Shown piece by piece: positions 57,166 to 64,000 of a DNA stretch of 64,000 bases. Under the pieces are notes generated by a model. That model did not search any database. It was not told the origin of the DNA and was given only the letters and a program-made list of their open reading frames with translations. Positions within the stretch are counted from its first letter, which is position 1. Every line of letters starts with the position of its first letter. This DNA comes from an uncultured Lachnospiraceae bacterium (GTDB lineage Bacteria; Bacillota; Clostridia; Lachnospirales; Lachnospiraceae): assembly GCA_947305245.1 (NCBI GenBank), contig CAMZDG010000003.1, forward strand, positions 62,001 through 126,000, given 5' to 3'. A program made the position numbers and the translations under genes.

Positions 57166-58461
57166 TTAGGATTTCTTCTCCTCATAACCCACCAAGTCCA
57201 TCAGTCTCCCCAAATAGGACAGCGAGCCAAAGGCCAGGATCACGTCGTCCTTCCCCGCAAGGAGCATTGCCATCTCCACGGCTTCCTCCAGGCTCGCGGC
57301 AGCCGTCACCTTCGGATGGAGCCTTGCGGCCGCCTTCGCCAGATCCAGCGCCGACAGCGCCCTGGGATTGTCCGGGGGCGTCACGGTGATGATCTGATCC
57401 GCGAAGGAATGCGTCAGCTCGATCACCCGCTCGTAATCCTTGTCCCTTAATACACCCATTATATAAATAATTCGACGATTTGTAAAATAAATTTCGATGG
57501 ATTTGGCAAGTTTTTCCGCCGCATCCTCATTATGTGCCCCATCCACCAGGAAAAGCGGGCGTTTCCTGAGTACCGTCAGCCGGCCAGGCCAGCGCGTTTT
57601 GGCGATCCCGTCAAGGATCGCGCGGTCTGAAACGGGATACCCCTTTAAGGTCAGTTCCCTGCAGGCATCCATGGCCAGAACGGCATTCGCGATCTGAAAT
57701 TCCCCGGCCAGGAAAAGTGTGACCCTCCCGAGGTTATCATAGCGAAACGACTGTTTTTCAAGCCCCCGGCGGATCTCCCTCGCGCGGGAAACACTTGAAA
57801 CCACAAACTTTGCCCCGGCTTCCTTCGCCTTTGCCTCCACGACCGCCATGACCTCCGGCTTTTGCTCCATGCAGACTACCGTAGAGCCAGGTTTGATGAT
57901 CCCGGCCTTCTGGGCCGCGATCTTTTCGATGGTATTTCCCAAAAACTTCACGTGATCCATGCCAATGGAGGCAATGATCTCAACCAGGGTCCCCTCGATC
58001 AGGTTCGTCGCGTCGAGAAGCCCGCCCATGCCAACCTCCAGCACGCCGAAGTCGCACTTCTTTTTCTGAAACTGCAAGAACGCCAAGGCCGTCTCCACCT
58101 CAAAGGGCGTGGGCTGCGCGAGTCCCTCCGCCACCATCCGGTCGCAGGCCTCCTTGACGCGCTCCATTCCCTCCGCAACGTCCTTCTGTGAGATCATCCT
58201 GCCGTTTACCGCGATCCGTTCCCGATAGTCGCGGATCGTCGGCGATACGTAGCGTCCGACCCGATATCCCGCCTCCGCGAGGATGTTGGAGACAAACGTC
58301 ACCGTCGCGCCCTTTCCGTTGGTCCCCGCCACGTGAATCCACTTTACGTCTTTCTGGGGATTCCCAAGCCGCTCACAGAGCTCCCGAATGCCGTCCAGCC
58401 CCGGCACGATGCCGCGGGATGAGATCCCTTCCACATATTCCAATGCCTGTCTGTAATTCAT
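57166..58461 (-). CDS. folC: Folylpolyglutamate synthase / dihydrofolate synthase
   Basis: A 431-residue Mur-ligase-like enzyme that adds glutamate to dihydropteroate and folates. It begins MNYRQALEYVEGISSRG; the P loop is HVAGTNGKGATVTFV, and the central region has FGVLEVGMGGLLDATNLI. The C-terminal domain holds LVDGAHNEDAAEKLA. ATG at 58461 follows GGAAG closely; the upstream extension is unconserved. It is the second gene of the folate operon, after the PH protein (66 bp). Confidence 0.95.
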   Translation of the reverse strand: MNYRQALEYVEGISSRGIVPGLDGIRELCERLGNPQKDVKWIHVAGTNGKGATVTFVSNILAEAGYRVGRYVSPTIRDYRERIAVNGRMISQKDVAEGMERVKEACDRMVAEGLAQPTPFEVETALAFLQFQKKKCDFGVLEVGMGGLLDATNLIEGTLVEIIASIGMDHVKFLGNTIEKIAAQKAGIIKPGSTVVCMEQKPEVMAVVEAKAKEAGAKFVVSSVSRAREIRRGLEKQSFRYDNLGRVTLFLAGEFQIANAVLAMDACRELTLKGYPVSDRAILDGIAKTRWPGRLTVLRKRPLFLVDGAHNEDAAEKLAKSIEIYFTNRRIIYIMGVLRDKDYERVIELTHSFADQIITVTPPDNPRALSALDLAKAAARLHPKVTAAASLEEAVEMAMLLAGKDDVILAFGSLSYLGRLMDLVGYEEKKS

Positions 58462-58527
58462 GATCTTCCTTCTTGCCTCGCATACGAAAAGGGAAACGTC
58501 CCGCCTGGAACGTTTCCCGCGCATAAA

Positions 58528-58905
58528 CTAATTCAGCATGTCGTCAATGTCTGCGAGGTCGCCGGAGCCAATGTCAAGCATGTTCACGGTTCTCCTCTTG
58601 ATCCTTGCCTCCTCCGAGGTCTTCAGAATAAAATTCTTGACCTCCTTGGAATGCTTGATGTGCATAAGTATCAGCTTCGGATGCGTCGTGTCACCGGTAA
58701 AGCAGACCACGGTGCCAAGACCGAATATTCTCTCAAAAAGCGTCGCTTCATGCTGCACGTCCTGGATCTTATACATGTAACAGTCATTTTCCACCGTCTT
58801 TAAAAGGCCGGCGCGAATCGTCAGCACGTCATCTTCCACGATATATTTCGTAAAGGTAAACGGTAATGCAAAAAATACCCATCTTTTTCTCTCCACGTAT
58901 CCCAT
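58528..58905 (-). CDS. Bacterial PH-domain protein
   Basis: A 125-residue protein with one beta-rich PH-like domain: YIVEDDVLTIRAGLLKTVEN, then MYKIQDVQHEATLFERIFGL and HPKLILMHIKHSKEVKNFIL. This is the bPH_2/YdbS-type pattern. There is no clear membrane helix, although FFALPFTFTKY near the start is hydrophobic. The C terminus is acidic. It is the first gene of the folate operon, following a strong promoter, but has no known folate role. ATG at 58905 follows AGGGTG. Confidence 0.8.
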   Translation of the reverse strand: MGYVERKRWVFFALPFTFTKYIVEDDVLTIRAGLLKTVENDCYMYKIQDVQHEATLFERIFGLGTVVCFTGDTTHPKLILMHIKHSKEVKNFILKTSEEARIKRRTVNMLDIGSGDLADIDDMLN

Positions 58906-58956
58906 GTGATCACCCTGCCTTTCTCCGGGAAGAATCCTGCCTCCCCTTCTTTGTCT

Positions 58957-58985
58957 ATTATACAAAAAATACTGCCTTTACACAA
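58957..58985 (-). promoter_or_regulatory. Promoter of the PH-folate operon
   Basis: On the minus strand TTGTGT (58980-58985) and a perfect TATAAT (58957-58962) are 17 bp apart, about 50 bp before the PH-protein start. It is the clearest promoter in this part of the window. Confidence 0.8.
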
Positions 58986-59078
58986 GCTTTTTTTCGAAAG
59001 CGCCGCCCTTTGCCACGTGAAGGAGGAAACTCATTTCCCGGGCAGGAAAAATCTTCCTCAAAAAACAAGAAAAATACA

Positions 59079-59107
59079 TTGCGCCAGGCGACCAAAAATG
59101 ATATGAT
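59079..59107 (+). promoter_or_regulatory. Promoter of the nitroreductase gene
   Basis: TTGCGC (59079-59084) and TATGAT (59102-59107) are 17 bp apart and 36 bp before ATG. It is divergent from the folate promoter, about 95 bp away. Confidence 0.65.
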
Positions 59108-59142
59108 GTCATAAGAATGATCTGGAAAAGGAGGGACTTAAC

Positions 59143-59682
59143 ATGACGGCTAAGGAATGTATCGTTGGTCGCAGAAGTATTCGCCAGTTTACGCAGCAGC
59201 CAGTGTCTCATGAGCTTTTGGAGGAGATCATTTCCACCGCTTCCTACGCTCCCAGCTGGAAAAACACGCAGATTACCCGTTATACCGCAGTTGAGGGCGA
59301 GATGAAGGAAAAGCTCTCAAAGCTTACTTCCATTTTCCCCGGCAATTCCTCCCGCATGGAGAGCGCTCCCATGGTCGTGGCCGTCAGCATCGTCAAGGGC
59401 CGCTGTGGCTATGAGAGGGATGGTTCCTTCTCTACCGTAAAGGGGGACGGTTGGCAGATGTTCGACGCGGGCATCGCCAGCGAAGCATTTTGTCTTGCAG
59501 CTTACGAGAAGGGACTCGGCACCGTGATCCTTGGACTCTTTGACGTGGCGGAGGCCACTGCCCTCTTAGAGATCCCCGAGACGCAGGAGCTCGTGGCTTT
59601 GATCTGCATTGGTTATCCCGCTGAAAATCCCGACGCACCCAAGCGTAAGACCGTTGCCGATCTGTTAACCTATAAAAGTTGA
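59143..59682 (+). CDS. Nitroreductase family FMN protein
   Basis: A 179-residue FMN-dependent NAD(P)H oxidoreductase. The motifs are CIVGRRSIRQF near the start, ASYAPSWKNTQITRYTAV (FMN phosphate and ring contacts) and AFCLAAYEKGLGTVILGLFD. Reduction of nitro compounds or quinones is typical, but the natural substrate is unknown. It is monocistronic, with its own promoter and a strong terminator. AAAGGAGG lies before ATG. Confidence 0.93.
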   Translation: MTAKECIVGRRSIRQFTQQPVSHELLEEIISTASYAPSWKNTQITRYTAVEGEMKEKLSKLTSIFPGNSSRMESAPMVVAVSIVKGRCGYERDGSFSTVKGDGWQMFDAGIASEAFCLAAYEKGLGTVILGLFDVAEATALLEIPETQELVALICIGYPAENPDAPKRKTVADLLTYKS

Positions 59683-59689
59683 TCAATGA

Positions 59690-59718
59690 GGTCGAAGATT
59701 TTTATCTTCGACCTTTTT
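59690..59718 (+). terminator. Rho-independent terminator of the nitroreductase gene
   Basis: GGTCGAAGAT, loop TTTT and ATCTTCGACC form a perfect 10-bp stem followed by TTTTT. It is 7 bp after the stop codon. Confidence 0.93.
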
Positions 59719-59782
59719 CTAGGCGCATGCGCCAGCTCCAAACGAAAAAAATCGCCGCAAAAGCGGCAGAATGAGAGGCACT

Positions 59783-60694
59783 ATGAGACATTTAATGAAC
59801 CCACTGGATTTTTCCGTGGAAGAACTCGACCGACTTTTTACCCTGGCAAACGACATTGAAAAGAATCCTGCGGCTTATGCGCACGCATGCGACGGAAAGA
59901 TTCTGGCCACCTGCTTCTATGAGCCCAGCACGAGAACGCGTCTGAGCTTTGAATCCGCCATGACAAGGCTGGGGGGCCGCGTGATCGGCTTCGCGGACGC
60001 CAATTCCTCCTCCGCCGCAAAGGGCGAGAGCGTTTCCGACACGATCCGCGTCATCTCCTGCTACGCTGACATCTGTGCCATGCGGCATCCCAAGGAGGGT
60101 GCTCCCATGGTAGCGAGTGAGAAATCCCGCATTCCCGTGATCAACGCCGGCGACGGCGGTCACTATCATCCCACCCAGACGTTGACCGATCTGCTCACCA
60201 TCCGCACCATGAAGGGGCATCTGGACGGCTTTACCATCGGTCTTTGCGGAGACCTGAAGTTTGGCCGTACCGTTCACTCCCTGATCAACGCGCTGGTGCG
60301 CTATCCCAACACACGCTTCATCTTCATCTCTCCCGAAGAGCTTCGGGTGCCTGATTATATCATTGAAATGCTGAAGGAGAAAAACATTCCCTTCGAAGAA
60401 GTCATCCGTTTGGAGGACGTCATGCCCCGTCTGGATCTCCTCTACATGACCAGGGTACAAAAGGAGCGTTTCTTCAACGAAGAAGATTACGTCAGACTGA
60501 AGGATTTCTATGTCCTCGACGTCGCAAAGATGACCCTCGCCAAGGAAGACATGCTGGTGCTCCATCCCCTGCCGAGAGTGAATGAGATCTCCGTGGAGGT
60601 GGACGAGGATCCCAGGGCCGCCTACTTCCGCCAGGCACAGTACGGCGTATACGTCCGCATGGCACTCATCCTGACGCTCCTGGGACTGGCGTAA
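59783..60694 (+). CDS. pyrB: Aspartate carbamoyltransferase catalytic subunit
   Basis: A 303-residue enzyme that makes carbamoyl-aspartate in pyrimidine synthesis. The carbamoyl-phosphate site is [16 protein letters not shown], and [12 protein letters not shown] and FGRTVHSL are also typical. ATG at 59783 follows GAGAGG by about five bases; an upstream ATG adds four residues. The gene precedes pyrI by 69 bp. Length is normal. No PyrR-type attenuator was recognised in the 95-bp leader region. Confidence 0.96.
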   Translation: MRHLMNPLDFSVEELDRLFTLANDIEKNPAAYAHACDGKILATCFYEPSTRTRLSFESAMTRLGGRVIGFADANSSSAAKGESVSDTIRVISCYADICAMRHPKEGAPMVASEKSRIPVINAGDGGHYHPTQTLTDLLTIRTMKGHLDGFTIGLCGDLKFGRTVHSLINALVRYPNTRFIFISPEELRVPDYIIEMLKEKNIPFEEVIRLEDVMPRLDLLYMTRVQKERFFNEEDYVRLKDFYVLDVAKMTLAKEDMLVLHPLPRVNEISVEVDEDPRAAYFRQAQYGVYVRMALILTLLGLA

Positions 60695-60763
60695 ACCATC
60701 CGGGCACAAAAATAGGGGCAAGGCGCCCCAACACAAATGGAATGATCAAAGGAGGTCTCCCTT

Positions 60764-61201
60764 ATGTTAAACGTAGGAAAAATCGAAGAAGGATTTGTAT
60801 TAGACCATATCAAGGCCGGAAAGAGCCTTTCCATCTATGAGCACCTGCAGCTCGACAAGCTGGACTGCACGGTTGCCATCATCAAGAACGCGCGCAGTAA
60901 TAAGCTTGGCAAGAAGGACATCCTGAAGGTGGAATGCGACATCGACATGCTCGATCTCGACGTGCTGGCCTTTATCGATCATAACATCACCGTGAACGTG
61001 ATCAAGGCAGGCGAGATCGTGGAAAAGAAGGAGCTGGTACTGCCCCAACAGATCAAGAACGTGATCAAGTGCCACAATCCCCGCTGCATCACCTCCATCG
61101 AGCAGGAGCTCCCTCATATCTTCGTGCTGGCAGACCCCGCGAAGGAGGTCTACCGCTGCAAATACTGTGAAGAGAAATACCGCGAAAGCGCAAAGTTCTG
61201 A
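60764..61201 (+). CDS. pyrI: Aspartate carbamoyltransferase regulatory subunit
   Basis: A 145-residue subunit that gives ATP and CTP control to PyrB. The N-terminal allosteric domain (MLNVGKIEEGFVLDHIKAGK, with the nucleotide-binding region) is followed by a zinc domain with CHNPRC and CKYC, the four Cys ligands that hold contact with PyrB. AAAGGAGG precedes ATG. Presence of PyrI is usual in Clostridia. Between pyrB and pyrI, a GGGGC/GCCCC hairpin near 60715-60729 may lower the ratio of the two messages. Confidence 0.96.
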   Translation: MLNVGKIEEGFVLDHIKAGKSLSIYEHLQLDKLDCTVAIIKNARSNKLGKKDILKVECDIDMLDLDVLAFIDHNITVNVIKAGEIVEKKELVLPQQIKNVIKCHNPRCITSIEQELPHIFVLADPAKEVYRCKYCEEKYRESAKF

Positions 61202-61214
61202 CGGGACCACGTCC

Positions 61215-62159
61215 CTATTTGTGTTCCAGGCGGTCACGCAGTTCCTCCACGGCATCCGAATATTCCTCGGAGCCAAGGGTCGGGTTCGCCTGGAACAGTC
61301 TGCGTAATTGCCTTTCCATACCTTGAATTCTCTCCGAACTGCGGCGACGCAGTTCGTTATTCTTTGCGACAAAACGCTCCTGCAATTTCTCCCGAAGCTT
61401 TCCGGGTTCGATCTCCGGCATCGCGATGCCGGCATCCTCAAAGAGCTCTGCCAAGGCAGCGCCAATGTCCTCGCGTTTTTGGGAAAGCGCCGTCGTGACA
61501 TTCTCCTTTTTCTGCCTTATGCCTTCCCTGTACTCCTTGACTCTCTGCTCCAATTCCTCCGTCGTCAGCGCCACGACAACGTCCATCCGCTTCTGCAAAT
61601 GGCCCAGCTCTGCCTTGGCCGTCTCCAGCTTGATCAGCAGGTCGCGCAGATCCATGGCCGTCTTAAAGCTCAGCGCGAAATCCGCAAAGATCACGGCCGT
61701 CATGACAAAGGTCACGGCCGTTAACGTCTGCGCGGGGATCCAGGAGGTTCCCTGCTCTACGTACCCGTGGATCCAGCCGGTCATCAATATGGTCAGGCCG
61801 CCCCAGGCCAGGGTGGACCGAAGACAGATATGGCCCTGGAAATTGAACTTCTGTTTCGAATAATCCCAGTAGCGCACCTTAAACAGCGCCTCCATCACGA
61901 CGCCTGTCACGTACTCCAGGATCGTCGCGCCGATGCACCCTGCCACATAGGTCAGCGCAAGGCTCCTCTGAAACGGTGCGGAGACCACCAGCATCATAAT
62001 GGCGCCGCTCCCGTAAAGAGGCAAAAAAGGCCCGTGCATGAAGCCGCGATTCGTCCATTTTCTCGTCTTGAGCGAGACATAGGCCGACTCAAAGCACCAT
62101 CCAAAGAAGCAATAAATATAAAAGAAAAACACCCACTGTGTCACGGAATAATGATACAT
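61215..62159 (-). CDS. CmpB-like putative ABC transporter permease (PF06541-type)
   Basis: A 314-residue protein with about four to five helices in the first 175 residues. It starts VFFFYIYCFFGWCFESAYVS and has RGFMHGPFLPLYGSGAIMML, the pattern of the ABC_trans_CmpB family. The final 130 residues are a long charged helical or coiled-coil tail. Despite the name, transport has not been shown for this family and no ATPase gene is nearby. It lies 12 bp downstream of ylmH and converges with pyrI. Confidence 0.85.
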   Translation of the reverse strand: MYHYSVTQWVFFFYIYCFFGWCFESAYVSLKTRKWTNRGFMHGPFLPLYGSGAIMMLVVSAPFQRSLALTYVAGCIGATILEYVTGVVMEALFKVRYWDYSKQKFNFQGHICLRSTLAWGGLTILMTGWIHGYVEQGTSWIPAQTLTAVTFVMTAVIFADFALSFKTAMDLRDLLIKLETAKAELGHLQKRMDVVVALTTEELEQRVKEYREGIRQKKENVTTALSQKREDIGAALAELFEDAGIAMPEIEPGKLREKLQERFVAKNNELRRRSSERIQGMERQLRRLFQANPTLGSEEYSDAVEELRDRLEHK

Positions 62160-62171
62160 CGCCGTCCGCGG

Positions 62172-62942
62172 TCATCGATAGACCGCCACCTCCACGTTTC
62201 TCTTCCCCTTCCGGGTCTCCCCTTTTTCTCCTAAGAATACAAACTTTCCATAGCCGCGGGCATTCACGGTCTCGCCCTCTTTCAGGGCCCTGGAATTGTT
62301 CTCACAGCTTCGACCCGCGATGAATACCTTTCCCGTGCGAAACAGTGACAGGCTCTCCTCCCTCGAAAGATGCCAGACCTTTGCGATCACGGCATCGGCC
62401 CTGGGAGAGACCACCTGAAAGGTCTCATGCCTTGGCTCTTCCTGCGTTAGCTCCTGCCATGTTTCAACGATCTCGCATGAGACATTCGTATGTTTTACCT
62501 GGCTTAAGTTTCTGATAATAAAATCCGCCATGGACTCCTGACAGAACAAATAGGCCTGCTTTTCCCCGACGATAATGTCCCCGAGCGTTGTCCTCTCGAT
62601 CCCAAGATTCATCAGCGCGCCCAGAAAATCCCTGTGGGTCAAGTCATCCGCGAACTTCTGATGGAGCGGGCTTACGTGGATGCAGGCGATGGGAAATGCC
62701 TCCTCATATCCAAGCTCCTCCGGTTTTCCAAAGCGTATCATCACGCGATCCGCTCCTTCCCTGCCGCCAAAGATGCGATATCCCGCGGCCCGAAGCTCCG
62801 GCTCCTTCTGCCAGAAGACATCCTGCTGCGCCAGCCCCAAAAACTCCGTAAAGGTGAACTGATTCTGACGATAGGATCTGTCCGCCAGGTCCTGAAGTCT
62901 TTTTCCAAATTGTTGTAATTCCTTCTCTTGATTCTCAGCCAT
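62172..62942 (-). CDS. ylmH: YlmH-like S4-domain RNA-binding protein
   Basis: A 256-residue protein. The N-terminal 170 residues have RIFGGREGADRVMIRFGKPEE and ALMNLGIERTTLGDIIVGE, as in YlmH. The C-terminal S4 domain begins LSREESLSLFRTGKVFIAGR and ends KGKRNVEVAVYR. YlmH/S4-domain proteins bind 50S subunits with peptidyl-tRNA and help ribosome-associated quality control. GAAGGAG precedes ATG. It lies between the ZIP and CmpB-like genes in one direction, though in Bacillus it is a cell-division-region gene. Confidence 0.9.
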   Translation of the reverse strand: MAENQEKELQQFGKRLQDLADRSYRQNQFTFTEFLGLAQQDVFWQKEPELRAAGYRIFGGREGADRVMIRFGKPEELGYEEAFPIACIHVSPLHQKFADDLTHRDFLGALMNLGIERTTLGDIIVGEKQAYLFCQESMADFIIRNLSQVKHTNVSCEIVETWQELTQEEPRHETFQVVSPRADAVIAKVWHLSREESLSLFRTGKVFIAGRSCENNSRALKEGETVNARGYGKFVFLGEKGETRKGKRNVEVAVYR

Positions 62943-62954
62943 GTGACTCCTTCG

Positions 62955-63731
62955 TTATCCAAGCATGACGTCCAGCGTCATCATCAGTGCAAATCCCAAA
63001 GCAAACGCAATGGTCCCAAGATTATTTTCCTTTCCCTCATTGGCCTCTGGGATCAGCTCCTCCACCACAACGTAGATCATGGCTCCCGCCGCGAACGCCA
63101 GAAGATAAGGCAAAAGCGGTGTCATCACGCTGGCAAGAAGGATCGTGATCCCCGCGCCGACCGGCTCCACTGCCCCTGAGAGAACGCCCAGCCAAAAGGC
63201 CCTAAGTCTGCTCTTCCCCTCCGCGCGGTACGGCAGGGAGATAATGGCTCCCTCCGGGAAGTTTTGAACGGAGATCCCAACGGCCAGAAGAATGGCAGCC
63301 GCCATGGTCACGCCGCTCTCCGCGCGCAGCGCTCCTGCAAGAATGGCTCCGATGGCCGCGCCCTCCGGGAAATTGTGGATCGTCACCGCCAGCATCAGCA
63401 TGGCGGTCTTCCCGAGTCGGCTCCTTCGCCCCTCCGGCTGCTCCTGCCCCACGTGAAGGTGCGGGATCAGGCAGTCCATCGCCAGAAGGAACGCGATCCC
63501 GCTCCCGAACCCGATCAGGGCCGGCAGGAAGGAAAGCCGCCCCCTGTCCCCTGAAATCTCGATGGCCGGCAAGAGCAGTGACCAGACCGAAGCCGCCGTC
63601 ATCACTCCTGCGGCAGAGCCGATGAAGCATCGCTGCAGCCTTCCTGAAATACTTCGGCGAAGAAAAAAGACGCTGGCCGCGCCAAGACTCGTTCCCAGAA
63701 AGGGCAGACATAATCCAATCCAGACTCCCAT
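62955..63731 (-). CDS. ZIP family metal transporter
   Basis: A 258-residue membrane protein with about eight helices. Helix IV has TIHNFPEGAAIGAI and helix V has VQNFPEGAIISLP, the ZIP metal-binding pair (His in the first, Gln in the second, as in GufA-type members). A His-containing loop, PHLHVGQEQPEG, lies between helices III and IV. It imports Zn, Mn or Fe. AAGGAG lies about 12 bases before ATG. It is separated from ylmH by 12 bp. Confidence 0.93.
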   Translation of the reverse strand: MGVWIGLCLPFLGTSLGAASVFFLRRSISGRLQRCFIGSAAGVMTAASVWSLLLPAIEISGDRGRLSFLPALIGFGSGIAFLLAMDCLIPHLHVGQEQPEGRRSRLGKTAMLMLAVTIHNFPEGAAIGAILAGALRAESGVTMAAAILLAVGISVQNFPEGAIISLPYRAEGKSRLRAFWLGVLSGAVEPVGAGITILLASVMTPLLPYLLAFAAGAMIYVVVEELIPEANEGKENNLGTIAFALGFALMMTLDVMLG

Positions 63732-63774
63732 CGTCTTGGATCGCTCCTTGCTGTTTCCTCTCTCCTATTATAGC

Positions 63775-63804
63775 AAAAAACGCCGCTTCTGTGACAAAGC
63801 GGCG
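63775..63804 (-). terminator. Rho-independent terminator of the right-edge gene
   Basis: On the minus strand CGCCGCTT, loop TGTCACAG and AAGCGGCG form a perfect 8-bp stem followed by TTTTTT. It lies directly after the stop of the partial gene. Confidence 0.9.
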
Positions 63805-63809
63805 CAAAT

Positions 63810-64000
63810 TTAGCTAAAACTAATGATCTCATCCTTCGGAGCCTTGGTCTTCTCCACGCTGACCGCATGCAGAACGGGCCCCTCCCCGTTATAATCCTTC
63901 CAATATTCCTTCGCCACCGTCGCAGTGACCTTGACCCACTCGCGCTCCCTAAGGCTCCCGGCTCCGGGGAACTCACAGACATATCCCAAAAATGCCATGT
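63810..64000 (-). CDS. C-terminal end of a DUF1980/TIGR03943-like membrane protein (runs off window)
   Basis: About 63 codons up to the stop at 63810. The segment AFLGYVCEFPGAG, then WVKVTATV and YWKDYNGEGPVLHAVSVEK, looks like the C-terminal extracytoplasmic part of TIGR03943/DUF1980 proteins, which pair with a DUF318-type permease. The ATG at 63998 is probably internal, because the frame stays open to the edge. The identification is tentative, since only a small part is visible. Confidence 0.55.
   Translation of the reverse strand, partial: MAFLGYVCEFPGAGSLREREWVKVTATVAKEYWKDYNGEGPVLHAVSVEKTKAPKDEIISFS

Noticed and set aside
59792..60736. 314-codon minus-strand frame opposite pyrB
   Set aside because: It is antisense to a secure pyrB; the His/Asp/Gly-rich translation is typical of a mirrored coding strand.

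Overview
The window looks like a Firmicutes chromosome of the class Clostridia, most likely a Lachnospiraceae-type gut bacterium with moderate-to-high GC. This is judged from gene content: a Clostridium difficile CTn-type conjugative module, pyruvate phosphate dikinase, a Clostridia-style Pel locus, the pyrB/pyrI pair, and strong AGGAGG ribosome binding sites. The species cannot be named from the sequence alone.

Region 1 (1-12.7 kb, almost all minus strand) is the end of an integrative conjugative element. It runs from two regulator/replication blocks (HTH protein, DUF5688 protein, RepA-like initiator) through PcfB and VirD4 to Maff2, VirB6-like, PrgI, VirB4 and the start of a probable CD1108-type cell-wall hydrolase. 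The relaxase and integrase are not in the window. Between virD4 and Maff2 sits an AT-rich cassette with its own promoter and terminators. It holds a HEPN-type protein followed 26 bp later by a tRNA-like gene whose anticodon loop is abnormal. The right end of the element probably lies between 12.68 and 12.79 kb, just before the ppdK terminator.

Region 2 (12.9-18.4 kb) is ordinary chromosome: ppdK, a divergent ABC-F ATPase and a PHP phosphoesterase.

Region 3 (18.4-43.9 kb) is the most unusual part. A run of minus-strand genes contains a Gram-positive Pel polysaccharide locus (pelD fused to an epimerase-like domain, pelE, a 770-residue membrane protein, DUF2194, pelF, pelG). It is followed by glycosyltransferases, a flippase, a DUF4832 protein, a GT2 enzyme fused to a NTP_transf_5 domain, and a two-component system. 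Interleaved and flanking are parts typical of ribosomal-peptide (RiPP) tailoring and export: three PqqD-like domains, an HPr-kinase-like protein, a SipW/Sec11-type peptidase, an ABC exporter and a 148-residue protein with a leader-like N terminus. No radical-SAM or lasso cyclase gene is present.

Region 4 (43.9-64 kb) is housekeeping. It contains the polyphosphate genes ppk1 and ppx with a Maf-HAD fusion and a DUF815 ATPase, then pheA, an ArsR-type repressor and apbE. Next come NusG-II and Gx-transporter genes, a folate operon (PH protein, folC, folE, HD protein, folP, folBK) with a clear promoter, a nitroreductase, pyrB-pyrI, a CmpB-like protein, ylmH, a ZIP transporter and the C-terminal end of a DUF1980/TIGR03943-like protein.

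All family names are from reading motifs and gene order; no database search was run.
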